Positions 1 to 9,018 of a stretch of 64,000 nucleotides of DNA are shown piece by piece. The position numbers were made by a program, and so were the translations under genes. Origin of the DNA: Myxococcus stipitatus DSM 14675. GTDB lineage: Bacteria; Myxococcota; Myxococcia; Myxococcales; Myxococcaceae. The notes under the pieces were generated by a model, which saw only the letters and a program-made list of their open reading frames with translations, was not told the origin of the DNA and searched no databases. The DNA lies in contig NC_020126.1 of assembly GCF_000331735.1 (NCBI RefSeq), forward strand, positions 9,241,501 through 9,305,500. The letters are read 5' to 3'. The stretch's first letter is position 1, and every line of letters starts with the position of its first letter.

Positions 1-356
1 CGCCCGAGCGCATCCTCGCCCTCCAGGAACTGGTGCGGCGCGTGCCGGTGCCGGACCACGTGGTGCGCTTCGCGGTGGAGCTGGTGCGCAACACCCGCCC
101 CAAGGAGCCCGGCGTGCCGGACTTCGTGGCGAAGAACGTGTCCTGGGGCGCCGGTCCGCGCGCGAGCCAGTACCTGGTGCTCGCGGCGAAGGCGCGCGCG
201 ATTCTCCACGGCCGCTTCGTGGCCACGGTGGAGGACGTGCGGGCGCTGGCGCGTCCGGTGCTGCGCCACCGCGTGCTCCCCAACTTCACCGCGGAGAGCG
301 AGGGCATCACCTCCGTGAAGCTCGTCGACCAGCTCCTCTCCGTGGTGAAGGGCTAG
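1..356 (+). CDS. MoxR-family AAA+ ATPase, C-terminal end (partial)
   Basis: The gene enters from the left edge, so only the last ~118 residues are visible. They match the small helical lid and C-terminal region of MoxR-type AAA+ ATPases: a VPVPDHVVRFAVELV helix, a segment with GAGPRASQYLVLAAKARA, then a VEDVRALARPVLRHRV segment. The Walker motifs lie outside the window. MoxR ATPases typically act with a DUF58 protein and VWA membrane proteins, and exactly those two genes follow at once, 6 bp downstream and then by overlap, so this is a classic MoxR/DUF58/BatA-type operon. The family assists metal insertion or assembly of target proteins; the target here is unknown. Confidence 0.88.
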   Translation, partial: PERILALQELVRRVPVPDHVVRFAVELVRNTRPKEPGVPDFVAKNVSWGAGPRASQYLVLAAKARAILHGRFVATVEDVRALARPVLRHRVLPNFTAESEGITSVKLVDQLLSVVKG

Positions 357-362
357 CGCGGC

Positions 363-1241
363 GTGGTGCTCGACGCCCAGACCCTGGCCCGCATCAAGGG
401 CGTGAAGCTGCGCGCGCGCGCGGTGATGGAGGGCGTGCTGTCCGGCCTCCACAAGAGCCCTCACCAAGGGCAGAGCGTGGAGTTCGCCGAGCACAAGGAA
501 TACGCCCCCGGCGACGAGCTGCGGCACCTCGACTGGAAGGCCTACGGCAAGTTCGACAAGTACTACGTCAAGCGCTTCGAGCATGAGACGAACCTGCGCT
601 CGGTCATGGTCGTGGATGCGTCCGCCTCCATGGGCTACACGAGCGGCGCGCTGACGAAGCTGGACGTCGCCACCACGCTGGCCGGAGCGCTCTGCTACCT
701 GCTGGTGCGTCAGCAGGACGCCGCGGGCCTGGCGCTGCTCACCGGCGGCAAGTGGAAGGACGTGCCGCCGCGCGCGTCCGCGGGCCACCTCAACGTGCTG
801 ATGGAGACGCTGGACGCCACGACGCCGGGCGGCGGCACGGACCTGGGCAGCGCGGCGGACCACCTGGCGGAGGTGCTGCCCCGCCGCTCCACCGTCATCG
901 TCCTGTCCGACGTGCTGGACGAGAAGCAGGACGCGCTCAAGCGGGTGCTCGCGCTGCGCCAGCGCAAGAACGACGTGTCGCTGTTCCACATCGTGGACCC
1001 GGCGGAGCTGACGTTCCCCTTCGATGACCCCACCCTCTTCCTGGACATGGAGGGCGAGGGGCGCATCGAGGTGAATCCGCGTGAAATCAAGGAGAGCTAC
1101 CTGGAGGAGTTCAACGCCTTCCTGGCGAACGTGAAGGCCTCCTGCGCGGAGGCGGACGTGGACTACGAGCTGGTGCGCACCGACGAGAAGCTGGACGACG
1201 TCCTCTTGCGCTACCTGGCCCGGCGCGGGAGGCGCGGGTGA
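363..1241 (+). CDS. DUF58 domain-containing protein
   Basis: 292-residue soluble protein of the DUF58 family. The signature region EYAPGDELRHLDWKAYGK sits near residues 45-65. It is followed by a von Willebrand A-like fold with a MIDAS-type DASASMG motif near residue 87, expected to bind a divalent metal. GTG start directly after the MoxR stop; the end overlaps the next gene by four bases (GTGA), pointing to translational coupling. Function is inferred from the MoxR/DUF58/BatA operon type, members of which are linked to stress tolerance, cell-envelope maintenance or protein assembly. The sequence does not identify the client protein. Confidence 0.9.
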   Translation: MVLDAQTLARIKGVKLRARAVMEGVLSGLHKSPHQGQSVEFAEHKEYAPGDELRHLDWKAYGKFDKYYVKRFEHETNLRSVMVVDASASMGYTSGALTKLDVATTLAGALCYLLVRQQDAAGLALLTGGKWKDVPPRASAGHLNVLMETLDATTPGGGTDLGSAADHLAEVLPRRSTVIVLSDVLDEKQDALKRVLALRQRKNDVSLFHIVDPAELTFPFDDPTLFLDMEGEGRIEVNPREIKESYLEEFNAFLANVKASCAEADVDYELVRTDEKLDDVLLRYLARRGRRG

Positions 1242-3340
1242 CGTTCGGCAATCCGTGGATGCTCCTGGGCGCGCTCGGGGCCCTCATCCCCCTGCTGGTG
1301 CACCTGTTCGACCGGCGCCGCCCCAGGCCACACCCGTTCGGCCCGATGGCCTTCGTGCTGCGCAGCCAGAAGCGCACCGCCAGCCGGCTCAAGCTCAAGC
1401 GGCTGCTCCTGTACGCGCTGCGCACGCTCATCCTGCTGGCCATCCCCATTGCCCTCGCCAAGCCGGAGCTGTCGAGCGACGCGCACGCCGCGCAGGTGGT
1501 GAAGGGCCCCGCCGCCACGGCCATCATCCTGGACGCATCGCTGTCCATGCGCTGGTCGGATGGCACGTCGCTCTTCGAGCGGGGCCGGGACGAGGCGCGC
1601 GACGCGCTGAAGGACCTCCTGCCCGAGGAGCCCGCCACGGTGCTGGTCTGCACGGGCACGCCCACCGCACCGCCCACGCCGGGCTTCGACCGGGGCCGGC
1701 TGCGGGGAATCGTGGACGAGGCGAAGCCGACGTACGGCGGCGCGGACCTGTCGCGGTGCATGGAGATGGCGGCGCGCTCGCTGGAGGAGAACCCGCTGGC
1801 GGCCAAGCGGCTGGTGGTGGTCTCCGACATGGCGGCCACCGCGTTCCGGCTGGAGGCCCCGCCGCCCACGGTGAAGGGCCCCACGGGCACGCTGGTGAAG
1901 CCGGAGGTGGTGCTGCGCGACGTGGCCGAGGGACGCGACGCGCTCGACAACCACGCGGTGGTGGACCTGAAGGTGGAGCCCGCGCTGCAAGCGGGACCTC
2001 GCGCGTTCCAGTTCACCTTCACGGTGCGCAACTTCGGGACGGAGGCGGCCAAGGACCTGGAGGCCGCGGTGCGCGTGGGCGAGTCGACGCTGGCCAAGGG
2101 CTTCGTCGACGTGCCCGCCGGTGGCACCACGCAGAAGGCGCTGACGGTGCGCTTCCCGCAGGGCGGTACGGTGGTGGGTGAAGTGACGCTCGCGCCGGAC
2201 GCGCTGGCGGAGGATGACCGGCGCGCGTTCGTGCTGCCGGTGCCTCGCGCGCTCAAGGCGCTGGTGGTGAATGGCGCGCCGCATGCGACGCGCTACCGGG
2301 ATGAGGCCTTCTTCGTGGACGCGGCGCTGACGGCGCCCGGCTCTCCGGTGGAGGTGGCCGTGCGCGACGCCGAGGTCGGGCTGCGCGAGGACTTCTCCAC
2401 CTACGACCTGGTGCTGCTGCTCAACGTGGCGGCGCCGACCGAGGAGGAGGCCGCGAAGCTGACGTCCTTCGTGGAGAACGGCGGCGGCCTGTTCCTCAGC
2501 ATGGGCGACCGGGTGAACACGGAGGACTACAACGCCCGGCTCGGCGCGGTGCTGCCTCGGCCGCTGCGCGTGGTGCGCACCAGCGCGGAGCGGGACACGG
2601 ACCCGGAGGCGGAGACGAAGGCGGCGAGGCTCGCGCAGGTGAAGCAGGAGCACGTCCTGTTCGGGCCCTTCACGGGACGCGCGGAGGAAGGGCTCATCGG
2701 CGCGCGCTTCTACCGGTACATGCTGCTGGAGGCGGACAACCCGGCCTCCCCCGGCGCAAGCCAGGTGCTGGCCACGTACGAGGACGGCGCGCCCGCCGTC
2801 GCGGTGATGCGCAAGGGCAAGGGCCGCGTGGCCCTGTTCACCAGCACGGTGGACCGCGACTGGAGCGACTTCGCCATCCGCACCAGCTTCCTGCCGCTGA
2901 TGCAGCGCTTCGCGGCGTACCTCACCGGCTCGCTCGAGGAGCGCGAGGAGGTGCGCGTGCGCGTGGGTGAGCAGGTGACGCTGCGACCGGAGGGCGCGCA
3001 GAAGGTGTCCGCGGTGCGCGCGCCGGATGGGAGCGAGCCGCCGGTGAAGGTGCAGCCGGATGGCTCGGTGGTGGCGGGGCCCGTGCTGGAGCCCGGCGTG
3101 TATGCGGTGCTGGGCGCGGATGGGAAGCAGTTGGCGGCGCTGTCCTTCGCGGCGGTGCTGGACCCGGCCGAGAGTGACTTGACGCGCGTGCCCCTGGAGA
3201 CGCTCACCGCCTACTTCGGCGAGGAGACGGTGAAGGCGTCCAGCGGGGATGAGGACCGTCCCGCCGTGCCGCTGTGGACGTGGCTCATCCTGGCCGCGTG
3301 TGTCGCCTTCTTCTTCGAGGGCACGCTGCTGCGCAAGTAG
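1238..3340 (+). CDS. BatA-like membrane protein with VWA domain
   Basis: 700 residues. The N-terminus has a hydrophobic segment (residues ~5-20), then the FDRRRPRPHPFGPMAFVLRS and KLKRLLLYALRTLILLA stretches typical of the BatA / aerotolerance-regulator N-terminal domain. A VWA domain follows, with MIDAS DASLSMRWSDG near residue 100. A long extracytoplasmic part (~residues 200-670) contains a glutamine-amidotransferase-like region (VENGGGLFLSMGDRVN), and the protein ends in a transmembrane helix (TWLILAACVAFFFEG) with a short RK tail. GTG start overlapping the DUF58 stop. It is the membrane partner of the MoxR ATPase; the precise process is unknown. Confidence 0.85.
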   Translation: MTFGNPWMLLGALGALIPLLVHLFDRRRPRPHPFGPMAFVLRSQKRTASRLKLKRLLLYALRTLILLAIPIALAKPELSSDAHAAQVVKGPAATAIILDASLSMRWSDGTSLFERGRDEARDALKDLLPEEPATVLVCTGTPTAPPTPGFDRGRLRGIVDEAKPTYGGADLSRCMEMAARSLEENPLAAKRLVVVSDMAATAFRLEAPPPTVKGPTGTLVKPEVVLRDVAEGRDALDNHAVVDLKVEPALQAGPRAFQFTFTVRNFGTEAAKDLEAAVRVGESTLAKGFVDVPAGGTTQKALTVRFPQGGTVVGEVTLAPDALAEDDRRAFVLPVPRALKALVVNGAPHATRYRDEAFFVDAALTAPGSPVEVAVRDAEVGLREDFSTYDLVLLLNVAAPTEEEAAKLTSFVENGGGLFLSMGDRVNTEDYNARLGAVLPRPLRVVRTSAERDTDPEAETKAARLAQVKQEHVLFGPFTGRAEEGLIGARFYRYMLLEADNPASPGASQVLATYEDGAPAVAVMRKGKGRVALFTSTVDRDWSDFAIRTSFLPLMQRFAAYLTGSLEEREEVRVRVGEQVTLRPEGAQKVSAVRAPDGSEPPVKVQPDGSVVAGPVLEPGVYAVLGADGKQLAALSFAAVLDPAESDLTRVPLETLTAYFGEETVKASSGDEDRPAVPLWTWLILAACVAFFFEGTLLRK

Positions 3341-3387
3341 TGCACATTCGAGCTAGCACGAACGTGTGACTCCCTGACGCGGGGAGG

Positions 3388-3406
3388 GGTCGGCACCTTG
3401 CCGACC
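3388..3406. terminator. Hairpin between the MoxR operon and the unknown cluster
   Basis: Perfect inverted repeat, GGTCGGCA-CCT-TGCCGACC: 8-bp arms with a 3-nt loop. It lies 48 bases after the BatA-like stop and 35 bases before the start of the 3441 gene. There is no T-tract, so it may be a weak terminator, or a regulator site or mRNA structure for the downstream cluster. Confidence 0.5.
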
Positions 3407-3440
3407 ACAAGACAACGCCCGCGGATGCAGTGGGGGGGAC

Positions 3441-4616
3441 ATGACGAGCGCCGAATTCCTGTCCGGGGAGAGCTTCGAGTCAGTCGAGGCCATGGACGCA
3501 TTCCTCGAGAGCGACGAGTGGGAGGACGCCTTCGAGGAGCTGGAGGCGTTCGCCGACGAGTGGGGTGAGCTCGACGGCTTCGAGGACGGCTTCGACGAGG
3601 ACCTGGACGCGGAAGGCGACGGCTTCGAGGACGAGCTGGAAGCCTTCGAGGAGGACGACGGCTTCGAGGGCTTCGAGCAGAGCCCCACGAGCGGCCTCTT
3701 CCTGCCCACCGCCGCGCCTCGGCTGGTGAGTGGACCCGCGGCCGTCGCGCTCGCCCGAGGGCTCAACCCCTTCGTGCTCGAGTCGATGGACGCCGATGAC
3801 GCGGAGGCCTTCTTCCGCCGCATCGCCCGAGGCATCCGCGGCGCGGTGCGCACGGCGGGACGGGTGGCGAGGACCGCGGGCCGGGTGGCCCGGACGGTGG
3901 GACGCGTGGCCGCGCCGCTGGTGCGCCGCGCACTGCCCATCATCCAGCGCGTGGCCAGCGTCGCGGGCCCCTGGGGGCGCGTCGTCTCCGCGGGCATCGG
4001 CGCGGCGCGAGGGCTGATGGAGGGCCGAGGACTCCGCGGCGCGCTCGCGGGCGCCGTGGGTGGACTCATCCCGGGCGTGGGAGGACGCATCGCCTCGTCC
4101 ATCCTGCGCGGAGACGGGGCGGATGACGATGCCTCGCTGGACGCGCTCGCGGACATGGCGGACGCGCGACAGGTGCCCGCCTCCGTGGCGCTGCCGCTGG
4201 GCGCGGGGCTCGCGACGCGCGTGGTGAGCCGGCAGGCGGTGCGACCAGGCACGCCGCTCGGGGCCGCGGCGCAAGGGGCGCTCCGGGCTCGGGCTCGCGC
4301 GGTGGAGCAGACGTTGATTCGTTCGGCCCTGCGCATGCCGGGGAACATGGGCCAGCGCTTGCGGCTCATGCGCGGCATCGCCCAACGGGCCGCGCGGCTC
4401 CTGCGCCAGCGCAGCACGGCCCAGGCCCTCCAGCTCATTCCCCGCGCGGTGAGAGGCGCCAGTCAGCAGGTGCTCGCGCGGGTCGCCCGAGCGCCCTCGC
4501 TGGGGGCCGTCTCGCCGGCCACCGCGGCTCGGCGGGTGGTGGCGCGCCAGCAGGTGCTTCGCCGCCTGCCGGTGGCCACGCTCGCCGCGGCGAGTGCACG
4601 CCAGGCCTTCGCCTAG
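3441..4616 (+). CDS. Acidic-repeat / basic amphipathic protein, copy 1
   Basis: 391 residues, no recognised domain. Residues ~10-80 are almost purely acidic with regularly spaced Phe-Glu pairs (FEDGFDEDLDAEGDGFEDE). From about residue 125 the composition reverses: Arg-rich and small-hydrophobic (GRVARTAGRVARTVGRVAA), then a glycine-zipper-like run (GALAGAVGGLIPGVGGRIAS) and further Arg/Ala/Leu helices to the end. There is no signal peptide. The next gene encodes a protein of the same architecture, so the two are paralogues. ATG preceded by a G-rich stretch (ggggggac). A highly acidic head joined to a cationic, membrane-active-looking body could be a self-neutralised toxin, a structural polymer or a nucleic-acid-binding protein; none is shown. 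First gene of the 3441-11091 cluster. Confidence 0.75.
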   Translation: MTSAEFLSGESFESVEAMDAFLESDEWEDAFEELEAFADEWGELDGFEDGFDEDLDAEGDGFEDELEAFEEDDGFEGFEQSPTSGLFLPTAAPRLVSGPAAVALARGLNPFVLESMDADDAEAFFRRIARGIRGAVRTAGRVARTAGRVARTVGRVAAPLVRRALPIIQRVASVAGPWGRVVSAGIGAARGLMEGRGLRGALAGAVGGLIPGVGGRIASSILRGDGADDDASLDALADMADARQVPASVALPLGAGLATRVVSRQAVRPGTPLGAAAQGALRARARAVEQTLIRSALRMPGNMGQRLRLMRGIAQRAARLLRQRSTAQALQLIPRAVRGASQQVLARVARAPSLGAVSPATAARRVVARQQVLRRLPVATLAAASARQAFA

Positions 4617-4670
4617 CCGCGGGCTCCGGAACGCGCAGTCCATGCAGTGCCCCAATCGAGGAGGAAAGTG

Positions 4671-5717
4671 ATGCAGCAGCCTTTCGAGGAGGAGTTCTCG
4701 GACCAGGGGGACGGCATGTCCGACCTGCTGGCCGAGGGGGAAGAGGGCTTCGAGGACGGCTTCGAGGGCGAAGGCTTCGAGGCCGAGGACTTCGAGGGTG
4801 AAGGCTTCGAGGCCGAGGGGTTCGACGGCGAGGGCTTCGAGAGCGACGGCTTCGAGGCCGAGGGCTTCGAGGGTGAAGGCTTCGAGGGCGACGAGGCCCC
4901 CCAGACGCTCGAGGGCTTCGAGGGGGACGGCTTCGAGGGCGAGGGCTTCGAGAGCGACGAGACGCCCCAGGCGCTCGAGGACGCCTTCGCCGAGGCCATG
5001 GACGCCCACGACGAGGACGAGTTCCTCCGACGCCTGGGCGGTGCGATTCGTCGGGTGGCCCGGGTGGCGGGCCCCACGCTGCGGCGCATCGGCCGGCGCG
5101 CGCTGCCCATCGGCATGCGGCTCTTGCGGCAAGCGGCGCCCCAGCTCGGCGGCATCGCGGGCCAGGAGATTGGCCGCACCGTGGCGGGGCTGCTCCAGGC
5201 GGACGCGATGGATGCGTACGCGGACGCGGCGGCGGACTACGCCACCGAAGAGGACATGGAGGCCTTCACGGCGGTGCTCGGGGGGCTGGCGGCGCGCAGC
5301 GTGGTGCGCCGCACCATTCCTCCCGCGCGCCGCGCGCAGCAGTCGCGGCAGGTGCGGCAGCTGGGACGGGCCATCGGCCGCCTCACGTCGAGGCTCGCCA
5401 GACAGCTGGTCAACCGCTATGGCCCTCGCGCGCTGACGGCGGTGCCGCGCATCGTGAACCAGGTGACGCGCATGGTTCGCGAGCAGGGCGCCAGTCCGCA
5501 GGCCGTGCCGCGCATGCTCCGGCGCACGGGCAACCGCGTGGCGTCGAGCCCTCCCGCGGTGCGCAGGCTGGCGCGCCCCAATCCGGCGGCGAGGCGGCTG
5601 CGCGCACAGGCGGGAGTCGGCCGCCCCGCGCGGCGCCCGGCGGGACGTCCCACGGCTGGGCGGACGCCGCGCACCGTCACCCTTCGCGCGCCGGTCCGCC
5701 TCATCGTGAGGAGATGA
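4671..5717 (+). CDS. Acidic GFE-repeat / basic amphipathic protein, copy 2
   Basis: 348 residues from the ATG at 4671, which has a strong GAGGAGG site 9-15 bases upstream; a GTG at 4647 would place that site inside the gene. Residues ~26-100 are pentapeptide-like repeats of the form GFEGE/GFEAE/GFESD. A short alpha segment (DAFAEAMDAHDEDEFLRRL) leads into a basic region (GGAIRRVARVAGPTLRRIG, RRALPIGMRLLRQAAPQLGG) that closely parallels copy 1. A second acidic stretch (~175-205) is followed by a very Arg-rich tail ending VRLIVRR. No known domain, no signal peptide, no cysteine. It is followed within ~30 bases by the metalloprotease gene, which suggests co-expression and possibly processing. 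Confidence 0.78.
   Translation: MQQPFEEEFSDQGDGMSDLLAEGEEGFEDGFEGEGFEAEDFEGEGFEAEGFDGEGFESDGFEAEGFEGEGFEGDEAPQTLEGFEGDGFEGEGFESDETPQALEDAFAEAMDAHDEDEFLRRLGGAIRRVARVAGPTLRRIGRRALPIGMRLLRQAAPQLGGIAGQEIGRTVAGLLQADAMDAYADAAADYATEEDMEAFTAVLGGLAARSVVRRTIPPARRAQQSRQVRQLGRAIGRLTSRLARQLVNRYGPRALTAVPRIVNQVTRMVREQGASPQAVPRMLRRTGNRVASSPPAVRRLARPNPAARRLRAQAGVGRPARRPAGRPTAGRTPRTVTLRAPVRLIVRR
4746..4962 (+). repeat. In-frame ~15-bp repeat coding GFExE pentads
   Basis: Degenerate tandem repeat of the unit GGCTTCGAGGGCGAA and variants inside the copy-2 gene, interrupted once by a linker coding PQTLE. The reading frame is kept throughout. It gives a regular Phe every five residues in an acidic background. Confidence 0.8.
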
Positions 5718-5749
5718 GCCACTCGTAAGGGGTGAGGGGTGGGGGGCAT

Positions 5750-7057
5750 ATGGCCGACGCGCTGAACCGTTTCCTGCGAGCCAAGATTCGCGGCCTGTCC
5801 TTCCGGGCGGGGCGGCTGTGCTCGCTGACGCCCAGAGAAGTGGGCATCCGGCCCCAGGACGTTCCCTATGCCCCCTCCACGGCGCACTTCGCCGCGGCCA
5901 ACACCCGGCTGCGGGAGATTGACGCGGGCGTGCGCCGAGCGCTCGCGCGGCTGGAGGAGGACGCACGGCGGCCCGTGCTTCACGCGCAACAGGTCCTCCA
6001 CCACGCGGCGCTGGTGGAGCGGGAGATAGACCGGGCCCGCCGCGCCTTCGGACTCTTCTTCGACATCTTCAGCCAGCGAGGCACCCGCTTCGCCTCGGCC
6101 CTGGCCGCGTGTGATGTCATCGCCGCGGATTGCTTCCAGGTGGTGCGCAGGAGCGCGCCGGGCCTCCTGGGCCCTCCGCTGCTCAAGCCCGTCACGTACC
6201 TGGAGCACAGCTTCTCTCCGGCGACCTTCCGGCGCGGCGTGCTGCTGCGCAGGTTGCTGGGCGAGCGCAATCCCTTTCCGCTCATCCGCGTGCCCTACGA
6301 GCGCATCGAGGCGCCGTGGGGCATGGGCGTGGTGCTGCATGAGATTGGCCACAACCTTCAGGCGGACCTGAGCATCTGGAACGAGACGCAGTCCGCGCTG
6401 CAGCGGCGGGTGCTCGGCGCCACCGGGGACCCGTGGCTCACGCGCCTGTGGGGGCGCTGGCACAAGGAGATCTTCGCGGACCTGGTGGCGTGCCTCCTGG
6501 GAGGCCCCGCGTCGGTGCATTCGATGAAGGACTTCCTCGCGTACCCCGCCGCGCGAGTGCTGACCTTCCATCCGTTGAGCGTGCATCCCACGCCCTACAT
6601 CCGCGTGCTCATCCAGGCGGAGATGTTGCAGCGCATGGGCTTCCCGGAGCAGGCGCGCGACGTGCGGAGCAATTGGGTCCGGCTCTATGGCGGGCAACTG
6701 GCGCGCTCGCGCATCCCCGCGAGGCTGTTGCAGTCCTCGGACCGCGTGATTCCGCACGTGGTGGACGAGGTGTGCTTCCAGCCTCGGCGAGGGCTGGCGC
6801 AGCACGCGCTCGTGGACGTGGTGCCGTTCGGTCCCGAGGACCAGCGGCGGATTCTTCAGGGGGCGCGGGAGCTGGCACGGGGACGGGTGCCTTCGTGGCT
6901 GCCTCCGCGATTCACGGTGAGCGCCAGCCGCGAGGCGCTCGAGCGGAACCTGGCTCCCGCGGCGAGCATCTCCAAGACGGTGCTGGCGCGGCTCACGCAG
7001 CTGGGCGCGCGGGATTTGGTGGAGCAGCCGAGCGCGGCATCGGTCATGGCGGCATGA
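5750..7057 (+). CDS. Predicted gluzincin-like zinc metalloprotease
   Basis: 435 residues from the ATG at 5750 (a GTG at 5732 would add six). The active-site motif HEIGHN gives ligands His197 and His201 and catalytic Glu198. About 40 residues later KEIFADL supplies Glu240 with Asp244, the E-x-x-x-D third-ligand arrangement of gluzincins. The surrounding helices (MGVVLHEIGHNLQADL, FADLVACLLGG) fit a compact cytoplasmic protease. There is no signal peptide, so it probably acts inside the cell unless a special route exports it. Nothing else resembles a named family. Its position directly after the two acidic/basic proteins makes them obvious candidate substrates; this is inference. Confidence 0.7.
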   Translation: MADALNRFLRAKIRGLSFRAGRLCSLTPREVGIRPQDVPYAPSTAHFAAANTRLREIDAGVRRALARLEEDARRPVLHAQQVLHHAALVEREIDRARRAFGLFFDIFSQRGTRFASALAACDVIAADCFQVVRRSAPGLLGPPLLKPVTYLEHSFSPATFRRGVLLRRLLGERNPFPLIRVPYERIEAPWGMGVVLHEIGHNLQADLSIWNETQSALQRRVLGATGDPWLTRLWGRWHKEIFADLVACLLGGPASVHSMKDFLAYPAARVLTFHPLSVHPTPYIRVLIQAEMLQRMGFPEQARDVRSNWVRLYGGQLARSRIPARLLQSSDRVIPHVVDEVCFQPRRGLAQHALVDVVPFGPEDQRRILQGARELARGRVPSWLPPRFTVSASREALERNLAPAASISKTVLARLTQLGARDLVEQPSAASVMAA

Positions 7058-7077
7058 GGACTCGAGGGGGACGAACG

Positions 7078-8970
7078 ATGGATGACCAGACGAGGAGTCG
7101 CGGCGGCGCGGTGCCGATGGAGCTGGCGTCGACGGCCAGGACGCGCTTCGACGAGTTCCTGCGCCGGCAGCTCGGCATCTCCGACGCGAGAGACCCGCTG
7201 CAGGTGGTGGGCGCGCTGCGCAAGCTGTATCCCTCCACGGCCTCGCGGCTGGACGAGGAGGCCAAGGGGCTCTCCATCCGCTTCAACGAAGCGCCCCTGC
7301 CCTCGTCCACGAGTGTCGTCAGCTCCGGTGAGACGCCGGGCATGGCGCAGTACCGGAGGCTCCGCAGCGCGCTGGAGGCGGACCTCACGCTGCTCGCGGA
7401 GCACCCCTCCAATCGCGAGTTCAAGGGCGCGCTCATCGGCTGGCGCGACGCCACGCTCGCGGAGCTGGCCGAAGGGCTCGACTCGGCGGAGCAGGCCGCG
7501 GACCCGTCGCGGCGGGACAGGGCGTTCTATTCGGTGCGCAAGCTGGGCAACTACGCCTACGTCGCGCGCAAGGTGGGGTTGCTCAATCCGGACCTGAGCC
7601 TGGAGTACCGCCGGCTCGCCTCCACGCTGGACGCCGCCGCCATGGTGTTGCGGGTGCGCGTGGGCGAGGGGCTCTATCAAGCGGGCTTCGCCGAGGGAGG
7701 CACCGTCTTCGAGGTCGCCCTCGCGGACCTGCGCCAGCGACGCGAGGCACTCATCGCCTCGCTGGAGCGACTGACGTCTGGCACCTCCGAGGACAGCGAC
7801 GACTGGGGTGATGGCGAGGCGTCCTACGGCACGCTGCAGGACGAGCTGACCCAGCAAGGCCACCACGACCTGCGCGCCATGCTGAACCCGGTGAACATGG
7901 CCCGGCAGCTCGACCTGCTGCTGAACAACGTCGTCTCGCAGGCGCCGGAGTCCATCCAGGAGATTGCCGCCACCGCGCCCGTGGAGCTGACGCACCTCAA
8001 GCGACTCCGCGACGTGGCCGCGCGGGTGGTGTCGGGAGGTGATGGCTCGGCCATGGCGGCGTCGGCACCGCTGAGCGCCTTCGTCCAGCGGCTCAACCTC
8101 TTCATCGAGGCCTTCGCCCAACCCGGCGCCGCGGCCCGCATGCTGGACCTGGCGCTCCCCTTCCCCTTCGCCACGCCGCAGCTCAGCCGCGTGGACACCG
8201 AGGGACGCTCCGCGGTGCGCGAGCTCATCCGCCGACGCGCGGAGTGTGCCGCGGAGCTGGATGCCCTCTTCGCGGACCCCGACTTCGACCCGGTGGATGA
8301 GGCGGCCTTCGTGCGGCTCGACCGCGTGCTCTACGACATCGACCGGGCCACGGACCTCTACCTGATGGGCAGCGGAACGCGCTCCATGCCCGGCGGCGAG
8401 GAGAAGCGCGCGGCCCTCTACGCGGGAGTCCTCGAGGTCTGGATTCGCTCCTTCCCTCAGCAGGCGGTGAGCACTCCGGGCCAGCGCGTGGTGCAGCACC
8501 TGGAGGCGCTGCGTGTCCTGCTCCAGCTGAAGACCTTCCCGTCGCCCGCGGAGGTGCGCCAGTTCCTCGTCGAGCAGCGCAACCTGGAGCTGGAGTGGAA
8601 CCAGCTCGCCCTCCAGTTCTCACGCACGGGAGAGAACCGGAAGGCCCTGCTGGAGGAGCCCCTGGCCCTCTACGCCTGGGTTCCCCTCCCCGCTCCCGGA
8701 ACGCAGCTGACGGCCCCGGTGCCGCCCGCCGTGCGCGTGTCCGCGGACCGCATCGCCGATGTCATGGAGGTCTTCGCGGAGCGAGTGGAGTCGGAACCTC
8801 GCCCCGAGCCCGCCCCTCCACCCGATGGGCCTCGGCGCGGCGCCGCGCCCACCGTGCGCCGCCAGCGGGGAGGCTCGCGCAAGCAGAGCAAGCCCCGGAG
8901 CTCGGCCCCCGCGAGAGGCAAGCCCAAGGCCCCCAAATCCAAGACCGATGAGTCCGGGCAGTTCCACTGA
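7078..8970 (+). CDS. Large helical protein of unknown function
   Basis: 630 residues from the ATG at 7078, with GAGGGGG about 7 bases upstream; the frame is open further upstream but that part overlaps the protease gene. Mostly alpha-helical, with many Leu/Arg/Glu heptad-like stretches (e.g. EVALADLRQRREALIASLER), an acidic Asp/Ser-rich loop near residue 240 (SEDSDDWGDGEA), and a 60-residue disordered, Pro/Arg/Lys-rich tail. No catalytic motif, membrane segment or signal peptide is visible. Size and shape suggest a scaffold or structural component for the cluster. I do not recognise the family. Confidence 0.75.
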   Translation: MDDQTRSRGGAVPMELASTARTRFDEFLRRQLGISDARDPLQVVGALRKLYPSTASRLDEEAKGLSIRFNEAPLPSSTSVVSSGETPGMAQYRRLRSALEADLTLLAEHPSNREFKGALIGWRDATLAELAEGLDSAEQAADPSRRDRAFYSVRKLGNYAYVARKVGLLNPDLSLEYRRLASTLDAAAMVLRVRVGEGLYQAGFAEGGTVFEVALADLRQRREALIASLERLTSGTSEDSDDWGDGEASYGTLQDELTQQGHHDLRAMLNPVNMARQLDLLLNNVVSQAPESIQEIAATAPVELTHLKRLRDVAARVVSGGDGSAMAASAPLSAFVQRLNLFIEAFAQPGAAARMLDLALPFPFATPQLSRVDTEGRSAVRELIRRRAECAAELDALFADPDFDPVDEAAFVRLDRVLYDIDRATDLYLMGSGTRSMPGGEEKRAALYAGVLEVWIRSFPQQAVSTPGQRVVQHLEALRVLLQLKTFPSPAEVRQFLVEQRNLELEWNQLALQFSRTGENRKALLEEPLALYAWVPLPAPGTQLTAPVPPAVRVSADRIADVMEVFAERVESEPRPEPAPPPDGPRRGAAPTVRRQRGGSRKQSKPRSSAPARGKPKAPKSKTDESGQFH

Positions 8971-9018
8971 CGAGCGGCCCTCTCCATCCATCAACGCAAT
9001 GCAGCCAGGTGGTGCGCC

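Noticed and set aside
3480-5966. Long minus-strand open frame antisense to the acidic-repeat genes
   Set aside because: It mirrors the repeats, has no family similarity and its Arg/Leu/Gly bias is typical of antisense frames in very GC-rich DNA.
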